From NCBI GenBank assembly GCA_021323535.1, contig JAJONO010000046.1, positions 1 through 52,409 on the forward strand: DNA of 52,409 nt. Direction: 5' to 3'. Under the pieces are notes generated by a model. The model had not been told where the DNA came from. It ran no database searches and worked only from the letters and a program-made list of their open reading frames with translations. The translations under genes and the position numbers were made by a program. This document shows positions 26,965 to 35,641 of this stretch, one piece after another. Positions within the stretch are counted from its first letter, which is position 1, and each line of letters starts with the position of its first letter. The DNA is from Bacteroidota bacterium (lineage in GTDB: Bacteria; Bacteroidota; Bacteroidia; B-17B0; Aurantibacillaceae).

Positions 26965-27471
26965 TTATTTACCTTTCTTTAAACTTCTGATCATCTCGCC
27001 GTAATCCATTTTCTTTAACATGGCGTTGATTGTATTGACGATTCTTCCTTCTTTGGTATCGGCGCCTTTTGCCGAGGTGATCCATTTATGAAAATAATTC
27101 TGGTGCGACATGGTTAGCGACTCAAAGTTTTTTTTTGCAACAGGTTCTTCCTCCAGGCAAGCGAGTAATTCTTTTGATTTTTCAACTCCTGCAGTATCTA
27201 CTTCCAGTTTTACACTAATGGTGGCGCCTTCTTTCTTACCAAGTTTCTTTCTTAAATCACTATTCAACGCAAGGATATAGTCTCCTTCGCCAATAGGATA
27301 AACAGCCAGGCGCTCGAACTTAACATCGTCCATAACGCCTTTTACACGAAACTCCTTTTTGCTTTTGAGTTTAAGTTTTTTCAGAATATCGTTAGGAATG
27401 TCAATGTAGGTCCAACCGGTTTTCTCTCCCTTACTCGCAAATTTCCGGATTATGGCTTTAAACGCAGGCAC
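26965..27471 (-). CDS. YdeI/OmpD-associated (DUF1905) family protein
   Basis: 168 aa in two parts. The N-terminal DUF1905-like beta domain starts FKAIIRKFASKGEKTGWTYI and includes FRVKGVMDDVKFERLAVYPIGEGDYILALN. The C-terminal OmdA / YdeI-like helical segment carries SHQNYFHKWITSAKGADTKEGRIVNTINAML. The start codon is GTG at 27469-27471; no nearby ATG fits. Proteins of this type are common and poorly understood. Some members are linked to antimicrobial peptide tolerance, which I would not claim here. Confidence 0.85.
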   Translation of the reverse strand: MPAFKAIIRKFASKGEKTGWTYIDIPNDILKKLKLKSKKEFRVKGVMDDVKFERLAVYPIGEGDYILALNSDLRKKLGKKEGATISVKLEVDTAGVEKSKELLACLEEEPVAKKNFESLTMSHQNYFHKWITSAKGADTKEGRIVNTINAMLKKMDYGEMIRSLKKGK

Positions 27472-27570
27472 GATTCAAATTTAACAAATTCTGGCTAATC
27501 ACTTGTTAAAGCAGACTTGATGCTTTGTCTTTATTTACGAATTTCATATAAATATAAAATCAACCAAAAC

Positions 27571-28521
27571 ATGAAAACAAAAATTATCACTTTAATGGTG
27601 CTTGCAACATCTTGTGTTATGGCACAGGAAGCCGGAAATGTTATGTACGCTGATAAAGCGAACAATGTTTACGAAGGAAATTCGGTTTATAACAATAATC
27701 GTAATTATAATTCATACAAATCGCACGGAAGCGGCAATTTCAACAATTATCTTCCTAACGACTCGGTTTATACATTCGGGGCAAAGGTTATGATCAACAT
27801 TCAGCCCGATAGTTATATAGCTGTATTCGGTGTATCACAGGAGGCCATCACAGTTTCAGAATGTACCAGGCTCATTAACGACCGGATCGATAAATTTAAA
27901 ACAGGATTAAAATCCCTCGGCATTAAAGACGATGATCTGTTTGTGGACATGATCGTACAGACTAGAATTTATGATTATAAGATCAATGGTAAAACCGCTA
28001 CTGAAAACAAACAGGGATTCGAAATAAAAAAGAATATCATTATTAAATTCAATGATCATGCCCTTGTTGAAAAAATGATGATCTCAGCTTCTGAGCAGGA
28101 AATTTTTGACATTGTAAAGATCGATTACATCCTTAACGATCCTGAAAAGGTTCAAAACCAATTACGCGCCGCCGCTATGGAAATTGTTGGAAATAAAAAG
28201 AAGTTTGTTCTCGATAATTCTGCGCTTGTTCTTTCTGATAAAGGATTAATTCAATACGAAAGCTTTAATACTGTTTACCCCGACAAAGCTTATAAACAAT
28301 ACGTGGCTGCAGAAACAGGAAATGTTTCTTCTTCCTATTATAACAGCAACACCTGGATCAAGGAACAGCGCAAGTCAAAAACATTTTATTACGATTCGCA
28401 GAATCCGGCAATGTTTGACAGGGTCATTAATCCCGTTACTGTTAAAGTTCCGATTCAAATGTCCTTAGATGTTGCTTACAAGTTTTACATTGGCAAGCCC
28501 GAGAAGAAGATGAGAAAATAG
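27571..28521 (+). CDS. Secreted SIMPL-domain (DUF541) protein
   Basis: About 316 aa from the ATG at 27571, chosen because it opens a signal peptide (MKTKIITLMVLATSCVMAQ); an upstream ATG at 27517 would add 18 unlikely residues. A Tyr/Asn-rich spacer (about 20-70) precedes a SIMPL-like domain with SYIAVFGVSQEAITVSE, the helix NDRIDKFKTGLKSLGI and FEIKKNIIIKFND. The C-terminus is unusual in ending with a basic KPEKKMRK. SIMPL proteins are periplasmic or surface proteins of unclear function. Divergent from the YdeI-like gene. Confidence 0.75.
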   Translation: MKTKIITLMVLATSCVMAQEAGNVMYADKANNVYEGNSVYNNNRNYNSYKSHGSGNFNNYLPNDSVYTFGAKVMINIQPDSYIAVFGVSQEAITVSECTRLINDRIDKFKTGLKSLGIKDDDLFVDMIVQTRIYDYKINGKTATENKQGFEIKKNIIIKFNDHALVEKMMISASEQEIFDIVKIDYILNDPEKVQNQLRAAAMEIVGNKKKFVLDNSALVLSDKGLIQYESFNTVYPDKAYKQYVAAETGNVSSSYYNSNTWIKEQRKSKTFYYDSQNPAMFDRVINPVTVKVPIQMSLDVAYKFYIGKPEKKMRK

Positions 28522-28592
28522 TCGTTTATTTTAAATGCCTGGCTTTAACAAAATAATTTTTAGCCTCAGGCAACCTCTGGTTCATAATAAAT

Positions 28593-28608
28593 GTCTTATT
28601 AATAAGAC
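28593..28608. promoter_or_regulatory. Perfect 16-bp palindrome upstream of a T9SS cargo gene
   Basis: GTCTTATTAATAAGAC equals its reverse complement and ends 14 bp before the ATG at 28623. It could be an operator for a dimeric regulator or a leader hairpin. No T-tract follows. Confidence 0.35.
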
Positions 28609-28622
28609 CATTAAAAACTATT

Positions 28623-29510
28623 ATGCCCATGAAGACTTTTAAACTACTTTTTTCGGCGCTTTGTGCCTTCTTAATTGCTGACAATGTTTCGGCCCTGGCT
28701 TTAAACACGTCCACTTTTACAAACCCGTGCACGCCAAACGTAAGCATTACCGCTATTCCCAACACATATGGGTGTTATTCCATTACCGCTAGCAACGGCA
28801 TGGTGAATGATCCTGATTTGTATTATCAATGGGGCTTTGCTAATGGTGTAACCGGAACAGGAAAGATCATTTACCATTGTTGCAATCCTGTAACAGTAAC
28901 CACCATTTATACATTATCGCTAACGTATAATTCTCCTTCGTTGTGTGGCCCATTACCAAATGTGGCCGTATATTCCATTACCCTAAATCCGCCGCCTTCT
29001 ACACTTTGTGTGGGTTTTACCCCCAGTGTTTCACTATCGGCTTTTTCAGCGACAGTATGGGGCGGATCGGCAATACCGGAAATTATGTACTCGTTTAATT
29101 ATGGCGACGGTACAGCAACCTCGTCAAGCTATACTCATACCTACTCCGGTTGCGGAAACTACATTATTACCGTGGCCGAGTGGGACATGAATACGCCAAA
29201 TAACATTTGTTATTCTTATGCCGCAGTAAACATAAATTGCCAGAGCCCAACCGGTATTGATGAAAACACTTTTGAGGCAAGTTTCAGCCTTTCTCCAAAC
29301 CCCGTTAGCAACTCTCTTCATGTTCGTTTTAACAAAGACCCTAAAGAAATAACGGTAACAGATATTGCCGGAAGAGAAATTCAATTGCCGGAATTTACCA
29401 GCAAGAATGCCAGAACACTTTCCTGCGAAAACCTTGCTCCCGGAGTTTATTGTGTTAAAATAGTCTCTGAAAACGGACAGGCAAGAATAATAAAGTTCAT
29501 AAAAAACTGA
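28623..29510 (+). CDS. T9SS type A cargo protein with PKD-like domain
   Basis: 295 aa. The signal peptide runs from the start (or from Met3, MKTFKLLFSALCAFLIA) to about residue 26. Next come about 110 Cys-containing residues with PNVSITAIPNTYGCYSIT, then a PKD-like domain with YSFNYGDGTATSSSYTHTYSGCGNYIITV (about 140-200). The end is a type A sorting domain (FSLSPNPVSNSLHVRF...ITVTDIAGREI...GVYCVKI...IIKFIKN). It is a secreted or surface protein without a visible catalytic site. It sits 54 bp upstream of an ECF sigma gene in the same direction, a possible functional link. Confidence 0.82.
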   Translation: MPMKTFKLLFSALCAFLIADNVSALALNTSTFTNPCTPNVSITAIPNTYGCYSITASNGMVNDPDLYYQWGFANGVTGTGKIIYHCCNPVTVTTIYTLSLTYNSPSLCGPLPNVAVYSITLNPPPSTLCVGFTPSVSLSAFSATVWGGSAIPEIMYSFNYGDGTATSSSYTHTYSGCGNYIITVAEWDMNTPNNICYSYAAVNINCQSPTGIDENTFEASFSLSPNPVSNSLHVRFNKDPKEITVTDIAGREIQLPEFTSKNARTLSCENLAPGVYCVKIVSENGQARIIKFIKN

Positions 29511-29564
29511 TTTTCTTTCAGGAGATATAAAAAACGGTACATTTTTTGAACATGTGAAAGGCTA

Positions 29565-30116
29565 ATGTCTGCAAACGTTGAAGAAATAATAAAAGGTTGT
29601 CTGGTGCGTGACGAAAAAGCATTCGAGTTGCTGTATAAAACCTATTACAGAACTCTTTTCGGAATTGCCTTGCGTTACAGTCGCAACCGCGAAGAAGCCG
29701 AAGACATTTTGCAGGATGCCTTCATTAAAATATTTCATAGTATAGATTCGTTTTCCATGCAAGGTTCGTTCGAAGGCTGGTTAAAACGCATTGTACAAAA
29801 CACCGCCATTAATAATTACCGGAGTAATTTAAAATTTGATCTGCACATTGATGTTTCGGAAAAAGAAGACATAGCCGACGAAAGTTTAAACGACATTTTT
29901 ACTTCTTTTAATGCAAAAGATATTGTGGAGATTCTTAATCGCCTGCCCGAAGGCTACCGCATTGTTGTTAATTTATATTGTATTGATGGGTATTCACATA
30001 AGGAAATTGCCGAAATACTGAACATCAGCATTAGTACTTCCAAGTCGCAGTTATTTAAAGCGAGAGCTTTTTTAAAAAACATGATTCATTCTTTTCATAA
30101 CCAGGAAGCCGTATGA
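29565..30116 (+). CDS. RNA polymerase sigma factor, ECF type
   Basis: 183 aa. Region 2 is clear: FELLYKTYYRTLFGIALRYSRNREEAEDILQDAFIKIFHSI, with the DDxxQE-like core reading EDILQDAF. Region 4 follows with EILNRLPEGYRIVVNLYCIDGYSHKEIAEILNISISTSKSQLFKARAFL, the DNA-binding helix-turn-helix. It directs RNA polymerase to an alternative promoter set. Its stop codon overlaps the next ATG (ATGA at 30113-30116), so the two products are made together, as sigma and anti-sigma pairs often are. It lies downstream of a T9SS cargo gene. Target promoters unknown. Confidence 0.95.
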   Translation: MSANVEEIIKGCLVRDEKAFELLYKTYYRTLFGIALRYSRNREEAEDILQDAFIKIFHSIDSFSMQGSFEGWLKRIVQNTAINNYRSNLKFDLHIDVSEKEDIADESLNDIFTSFNAKDIVEILNRLPEGYRIVVNLYCIDGYSHKEIAEILNISISTSKSQLFKARAFLKNMIHSFHNQEAV

Positions 30117-31390
30117 CTAAAAAAGAAAACATAAAAGATCTTTTCATGGGTTTTGAACCAGAGGTTGATACTATGGAGATAGATCGGCACTGGGAAAAAA
30201 TAAAATATTTTGTTCCTAAAAAGGAAGAGAAAAAACGCAGCCCCCTGTTTTTTTGGTTAACCGGCCTGGCCGCTATTTTATTACTTGGTTCAGGAATCGG
30301 AATTTCAACTTACTTTTTTACTTCTCGTGCTTCAGTTGTTTCCTCCCTACCACAACCGTCTTCCTTAAAAACTATTCCCGGAACAAGCCCGGTTTGCAAT
30401 AATTCGTTTGTTTCTCAAAAAGTTCAACAGATTAGTCATCAAAAGAGCGGGTTACTAAATAAAATTATAAAGCATCATTCTGCCGGTAATTTTTCAATAG
30501 AAAACACAAAAAATCTTTCGGCAAATACTATTGTAGCAGATAAAATTTCTGCAAGTGTTTTTGAAGAGATTGATACTACTTATTATCCATTAGAAACCCT
30601 GTTGGCCCGTTTACCAGACACTACAATGGCCGATATTAATTTTAAGGCAGAGAATATTGTTTTGCCTGAATTTAAACGTAGTGTTGCCATAGATATATTT
30701 ACCGGTACTCAACAGCAGGTTGTACACAGCCTGGCGTTTACCGATTCAAAAACTGTAAATACTGGTTTTCATTTTGGGCTTGCTCTTAACTACCAGCTTA
30801 AACACCGTTTAAGTTTTATGGGTCAGTTCGTACTTTCAAAAAGCGGCATGACCTATAGTGATTCGCGTATACAAAATAAAATTTTACCAAAGAAACCGCC
30901 AACTCTTCCAACCAGCTCTTTAAACGAACCCGTTCCTTACGTTAATGCAGAAACAGTGTATACAGTTTCTTCGCATTCATCTTTTGATGTTGGAATTGCA
31001 TTGGATTATTGCCTGTTTCAAAAAGGTAAATTCCAAATGAATACTTTTCTTTCAATGGATATACAGCTCGAGAACTACAAATATGGATACACAAAACGTA
31101 CAGGGGCCGATACTCTTCAGCATGTTACGGGAACGCCCGATTCGCCTTACGCAAACGCTGCCCCGCCCTATTTTGAAAATGAAGATGTGTTACATTCCCG
31201 CACCAGGCTTGGATTGGGATCATCTGCTGGAATTTGCCTGGGATACAGAATTACGTCTAAAGTACTGTTAACATTACGTCCTTCATACTCCAAGACGTTT
31301 ACAGAGAATACAATTGTTATGGACAACAGAAGTTTTTCGTTTAAACAGCAGCGATTGTTTCTGAGTGCGGGATTACGATTTAATCTGTAA
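30113..31390 (+). CDS. Putative anti-sigma-like membrane protein with C-terminal barrel-like domain
   Basis: 425 aa. Residues 1-43 are charged and presumably cytoplasmic (EIDRHWEKIKYFVPKKEEKKR). One strong membrane segment lies at about 44-70 (PLFFWLTGLAAILLLGSGIG). A Ser/Asn/Lys-rich linker runs to about 190. The last 230 residues read as alternating strands (HFGLALNYQLKHRLSFMGQFVLSK, GICLGYRITSKVLLTLRPSYSK) and end in LFLSAGLRFNL, like a small outer-membrane barrel. Overlap with the sigma gene by ATGA suggests an anti-sigma role for the N-terminal part. A protein that crosses the inner membrane and also carries an outer-membrane-type barrel is unusual; see findings. I recognise no named family. 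Confidence 0.75.
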   Translation: MTKKENIKDLFMGFEPEVDTMEIDRHWEKIKYFVPKKEEKKRSPLFFWLTGLAAILLLGSGIGISTYFFTSRASVVSSLPQPSSLKTIPGTSPVCNNSFVSQKVQQISHQKSGLLNKIIKHHSAGNFSIENTKNLSANTIVADKISASVFEEIDTTYYPLETLLARLPDTTMADINFKAENIVLPEFKRSVAIDIFTGTQQQVVHSLAFTDSKTVNTGFHFGLALNYQLKHRLSFMGQFVLSKSGMTYSDSRIQNKILPKKPPTLPTSSLNEPVPYVNAETVYTVSSHSSFDVGIALDYCLFQKGKFQMNTFLSMDIQLENYKYGYTKRTGADTLQHVTGTPDSPYANAAPPYFENEDVLHSRTRLGLGSSAGICLGYRITSKVLLTLRPSYSKTFTENTIVMDNRSFSFKQQRLFLSAGLRFNL

Positions 31391-31393
31391 TTA

Positions 31394-32638
31394 TTAAACT
31401 TTCTGTAATTCAAGCACCGTAATTTCCGGCCAGATCCCCAGTCTTCCCGGATATCCTAAAAAACCTAATCCACGGTTTACGTACAGGAACTGGTTATCTT
31501 GCTTATACAAACCGGCCCACTGCTTGTAGAAATATTTCACAGGGCTCCATTTAAAGCCTGGAATTTCGATTCCGAATTGCATGCCATGAGTGTGTCCGCT
31601 TAAGGTGAGATCCACATTTTTGTATTCGGTCTGAACTTGTTTTTCCCAATGACTTGGATCGTGGCTCATTAATATTTTAAAAGGATACTGATCGGTGTCC
31701 TTATGCGCCAGGTCCATTTTTCCGTATTTCGGAAAGTGCATGTTTCCTCCCCAGTTCTCAATACCAATGAGCGCGATCTTTTCACCGTTTTTTTCTAACG
31801 CAACGTGTTCGTTCATTAACAAATTCCAGCCGGCATTTTTGTGAACAGCCTTGAGCGCTTCCAGATTTTTATGTTTTTCTTCCTGCGAATCCCACTGAAC
31901 GTAATCGCCGTAATCGTGATTTCCCAATACAGAATAAACTCCGTGCGGGGCCTTTAATTTACTGTAGGTTTCTTCAAAGCCCACTGTTTCTTCGGCTTTA
32001 TTGTTAACTAAATCGCCAGTGAAAAGAATAAGGTCGGCACCTTGCTGCATGATAATATCAAAGGCTTTATTCAAAGCGCTGTTATCTAAAAACGATCCGG
32101 TATGAATGTCCGATATCTGAACAATTTTGTAACCATTAAACGCGTCCGGTAAATTTGGTGATGGCACCTTTACGTTATGAACCCTGTATTTGTAGGCTCC
32201 CCGAACCATTCCGTAAATAAATCCTATTGCGGGAATAACCGTAAATGTAACTGCTAACTGACTCATGAATTTTATGCGACTTATTTTGTTCGCCCCCTCT
32301 ATAATTTCCGCCGGTTTTTCTTTAAACAATGAAACCAGCCAGCGGAACAACCTGATTATATCGTCGATGATAAGAAAACTACATCCTAATAATTTGCACA
32401 CAAAGAGAATTAACCCCAGCGCCGATAAGAACCGGAAGAAATTGTTCCAGTTTGGTGGCGGATAAAACAATGAAGCCACTCCTAATGCAAAATTGAGTAT
32501 GGCAAATCCATAAGCAATATACAAGAGTGTGTTTCTTGTTTTTGGTGCAAAATCCTGTGAAAATGTTTTAACTGCCTGAAGGAAATAGATCTCAATGACA
32601 GTGATCACAAGAAAGAAAATTATAAAACGCATTATCAT
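31394..32638 (-). CDS. Membrane-anchored metallophosphoesterase (YaeI/YkuE-like)
   Basis: 414 aa. The N-terminal 150 residues hold about four membrane segments (5-21, 36-58, 68-90, 126-146). The calcineurin-like domain then follows with QISDIHTGSF (174-183), FTGDLVNN (206-213), SVLGNHDYGDY (236-246), ILMSHDPSHW and LSGHTHGMQFG. All metal-binding motifs are intact. Relatives hydrolyse lipid or nucleotide phosphoesters at the membrane; the substrate here is unknown. It converges with the sigma/anti-sigma pair, 3 bp apart, and is divergent from the Ddl fusion gene across 263 bp. Confidence 0.9.
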   Translation of the reverse strand: MIMRFIIFFLVITVIEIYFLQAVKTFSQDFAPKTRNTLLYIAYGFAILNFALGVASLFYPPPNWNNFFRFLSALGLILFVCKLLGCSFLIIDDIIRLFRWLVSLFKEKPAEIIEGANKISRIKFMSQLAVTFTVIPAIGFIYGMVRGAYKYRVHNVKVPSPNLPDAFNGYKIVQISDIHTGSFLDNSALNKAFDIIMQQGADLILFTGDLVNNKAEETVGFEETYSKLKAPHGVYSVLGNHDYGDYVQWDSQEEKHKNLEALKAVHKNAGWNLLMNEHVALEKNGEKIALIGIENWGGNMHFPKYGKMDLAHKDTDQYPFKILMSHDPSHWEKQVQTEYKNVDLTLSGHTHGMQFGIEIPGFKWSPVKYFYKQWAGLYKQDNQFLYVNRGLGFLGYPGRLGIWPEITVLELQKV

Positions 32639-32862
32639 ACAGCCGGTAAAATTACGGAATTAATACCCGTAGTGCCTGTTAATTTATTTGAACGGAACTC
32701 TGTTTTCCTTGTCTTCATTCACCGACCTTTTAACATGGTTTTACCGCCAAATAAGGGTTTCCGCCTCACTTCCCGCTCTGTTTCCTCATTCTGCTTCTGT
32801 ATGAGCGGTATTTACATACCAATGTTAATTAATTCCAAAGTGGCTCCTCGGGCAGCAAATCC

Positions 32863-32894
32863 TTTGGTTTATATTTACGATTATTTCAACTTTG
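32863..32894 (+). promoter_or_regulatory. Possible promoter of the Ddl fusion gene, close to the start codon
   Basis: TTTG (32863-32866), 20 bp, CAACTTTG (32887-32894), one mismatch to TAnnTTTG. The ATG is only 7 bp beyond, so the transcript may be leaderless. The rest of the 263-bp gap (32639-32901) shows no other feature I can support; a 77-codon frame in it has no family features. Confidence 0.4.
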
Positions 32895-32901
32895 TATTAG
32901 A

Positions 32902-35598
32902 ATGAGCAAACTCAGAATAGGAATTATTTTTGGTGGACAAAGCAAAGAGCGCGAGATCTCTTTTGCGGGCGGAAGAACCGTTTACGACAATCTCAACAAA
33001 TCGCTTTTCGAAGCAATTCCTGTGTTTGTTGATAGCTTCGGGAATTTTGTGGAACTGAACTGGGAGTTTGTTTACAAGGGAACCATCCGTGATTTTTATC
33101 CTCCTGTTGATTTCCTTCCTTCGCAATCCGATTTTCAATTATACGCCGAAAACCTTGGTGAGCTAAATCCCGAAAAACAAAATGAACTGATCTCTAAGAT
33201 CGGAACCAAACTATCTCTCCGTGATCTGAAAGAAAAAATAGATTTCGCTTTTTTATGTCTGCATGGTCCTTTTGGCGAAGATGGAAAAATACAGGGACTT
33301 TTCGAGTACTGTGGCATTCCTTATAGCGGTTCCGGAATTCTTCCTTCTTCCATTGGAATTGACAAAAGCGTTCAGAAAGAATTAATGGTAAACAAAGGGT
33401 TTAATAGTCCGGCTTATATTACCATTAAACGCAACGACTGGATAGAAGGTAAGGCGAAGAGTCCTTTTAAAACTGTGAAGGAAAAAATCGGATTCCCTTG
33501 TGTAGTAAAACCTGCCAATCAGGGATCAAGCATTGGTGTTACGGTTTTAAATTCTGAAAATGAATTTGAATTTATGAGCGCCGTTGAGAAAGCATTATTT
33601 ACACGCTGGCTCGACGCAAAAGAATGGCAGGCGCTTTCGAAAGAAGAAAAAATTCTTTTCGTAAAATCCCTGAGCGATATCCGTGAAGGAATTGGTATGC
33701 CGGTAACGATCACGTATCCGAAAGAATTAAATTCCCCCGTTATTTATGACCCTAATAAACTTATTGAATTTCTAGATGCTCATCTGAAAGAAGACGGATT
33801 TGTAGTAGAAAGCTTAGACGGTGAAAGCACTGTTCTTGTAGAAGGTTTTATTGAAGGAAAAGAATTCAGCTGTATTGTTCTTGAAGATGAAAATGGAAAA
33901 GCCATTGCGCTTCCTCCTACCGAAATACGAAAAGGAAAAGAGCTCTTTGATTACAGAAGTAAATATTTACCGGGCTTATCAAGAAAAATTACGCCCATAG
34001 ATTTACCAGATGCCCAAATCGAAGCTATTCGTAAAGACTGCGAGAAATTATTCTACGAATTACATTTTGATGTGTATGCCCGCATCGACGGCTTCTTAAG
34101 CAAGGACGGAAAAATTTTCCTGAATGACCCGAACACCACGAGTGGAATGATGCCATCATCGTTCTTCTTTCACCAGGCAGCGGAGATAGGTTTAAATCCA
34201 TCTCAGTTTCTTACCTTCATCATCAGAACTTCACTGGCAAAACGTACCATTCAGTCAAAAGGAAATGTTACATTCAGAAGATTATTAAATCACCTCGATG
34301 AAATTATATTGAAAGATAAAAACGCGGCGAGTAATAAAATTCGTGTGGCGGTGGTATTGGGGGGATATTCTTCGGAGAGACACATTTCCGTAGAAAGCGG
34401 AAGAAATGTGTTTGAAAAACTATCTTCATCTGAAAAATATGCGCCGTTCCCGGTGTTCTTAACAGGCAGTAACCAACAGCATGAGATGTATCACATTCCT
34501 ATCAATTTAATGCTGAAGGACAATGCTGACGATATCAAAGAAAAAGCAGAGAATTTCAAGGTGCACACCGTGATTAAAAATATTATGAAAGAGTGTGAAG
34601 CTATTACCAATAAATATTCTTCGGCTTCAGCAATTTCTTCTCCTGAAAAATTATCTTACGATTCTTTAAAACAAAAAGCAGACGAAGTGTTTATAGCACT
34701 TCACGGGAGACCCGGAGAAGATGGCGCTATCCAGGAAAAATTAGATTTGGTTGGGTTGCCTTATAATGGATCAAACAAAGAAAGTTCTTCTATTACCATT
34801 GATAAATACCGCACCAATGAAATTCTGAAAGAAAACGGATTTCTTGTCGCTGAACATATTCTTGTCACACAATCAGACTGGAACAATGATTCTTCGAAGA
34901 TCGAAGACGTTCTCAAAAATAAAATCAAATATCCGTTCATAGCTAAACCGGTTGACGATGGTTGCAGCAGCGCTGTGAAAAAAATAAAAACCTTCGATGA
35001 GTTTAAAGCTTTCTGCAAATTAATCTTCAGAACTTCAGAAGAACTCGACAGCTCGGCTGCAAACACACTTCACATCAAACCAAAAGAAGAGTTCCCGCAA
35101 AAGCAGGTCATTCTTGTAGAAGAGCTCATCAGCAAAAAAGACGCGGCACATTTTCTCGAAGTAACAGGCGGTATGCTCACGCGTTTCAATAAAAAAGGAG
35201 AAATTGAATACGAAGTATTTGAAGCTTCGGAAGCGTTGGCTGACGGTGATGTGTTGAGTCTCGAAGAAAAATTTCTTGCCGGCCAGGGACAAAATATTAC
35301 TCCCGCCCGTTATTCTAAAAAACCGGCCGATAGACAAAAAGTAAGCGACCAGGTAAAAGCAATCCTGGGAGCCGCAGCAAAAGTACTTGGCGTTACGGGT
35401 TATTGTCGTATTGATGCCTTTGTTCGCGTGTTTGCTGATTGCCGAACCGAAGTTATTTTCATTGAAGTGAACTCTCTTCCGGGAATGACACCCGCTACCT
35501 GCATTTTTCACCAGGCCGCCATCAACAACTACAAACCTTACGAATTCATTGACAACATTCTTGAATTTGGTAAGAGTCGGGTTTTGCAGACTACATAA
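32902..35598 (+). CDS. Tandem-fused D-alanine-D-alanine ligase (two ATP-grasp halves)
   Basis: 898 aa in one uninterrupted frame, against about 300-370 aa for ordinary Ddl, which makes D-Ala-D-Ala for peptidoglycan. Two complete Ddl-like units follow each other. Half 1 (1-450): GGQSKEREIS 11-20, HGPFGEDG 121-128, ATP loop KPANQGSSIGV 203-213, FDYRSKY 349-355, RID 394-396, but LNDPN 407-411 where ExN is expected. Half 2 (478-898): GGYSSERHIS 487-496, HGRPGEDG 601-608, altered ATP loop KPVDDGCSSAV 682-692, no DYxxKY, RID 836-838, and a normal IEVNSLPGMTP 854-864. Half 1 also has about 60 extra residues near 225-310. The halves have degenerated at different motifs. Family is certain; whether each half is active is open. 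Confidence 0.9.
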   Translation: MSKLRIGIIFGGQSKEREISFAGGRTVYDNLNKSLFEAIPVFVDSFGNFVELNWEFVYKGTIRDFYPPVDFLPSQSDFQLYAENLGELNPEKQNELISKIGTKLSLRDLKEKIDFAFLCLHGPFGEDGKIQGLFEYCGIPYSGSGILPSSIGIDKSVQKELMVNKGFNSPAYITIKRNDWIEGKAKSPFKTVKEKIGFPCVVKPANQGSSIGVTVLNSENEFEFMSAVEKALFTRWLDAKEWQALSKEEKILFVKSLSDIREGIGMPVTITYPKELNSPVIYDPNKLIEFLDAHLKEDGFVVESLDGESTVLVEGFIEGKEFSCIVLEDENGKAIALPPTEIRKGKELFDYRSKYLPGLSRKITPIDLPDAQIEAIRKDCEKLFYELHFDVYARIDGFLSKDGKIFLNDPNTTSGMMPSSFFFHQAAEIGLNPSQFLTFIIRTSLAKRTIQSKGNVTFRRLLNHLDEIILKDKNAASNKIRVAVVLGGYSSERHISVESGRNVFEKLSSSEKYAPFPVFLTGSNQQHEMYHIPINLMLKDNADDIKEKAENFKVHTVIKNIMKECEAITNKYSSASAISSPEKLSYDSLKQKADEVFIALHGRPGEDGAIQEKLDLVGLPYNGSNKESSSITIDKYRTNEILKENGFLVAEHILVTQSDWNNDSSKIEDVLKNKIKYPFIAKPVDDGCSSAVKKIKTFDEFKAFCKLIFRTSEELDSSAANTLHIKPKEEFPQKQVILVEELISKKDAAHFLEVTGGMLTRFNKKGEIEYEVFEASEALADGDVLSLEEKFLAGQGQNITPARYSKKPADRQKVSDQVKAILGAAAKVLGVTGYCRIDAFVRVFADCRTEVIFIEVNSLPGMTPATCIFHQAAINNYKPYEFIDNILEFGKSRVLQTT

Positions 35599-35641
35599 CT
35601 CTGAATTGATTTTTAACGTTTTTATTTTTTACATTTACTGA

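Noticed and set aside
32672-32905. 77-codon frame in the divergent gap before the Ddl gene
   Set aside because: It lies in a promoter region, overlaps the next start, and shows no conserved-looking pattern; the gap holds a plausible promoter instead.
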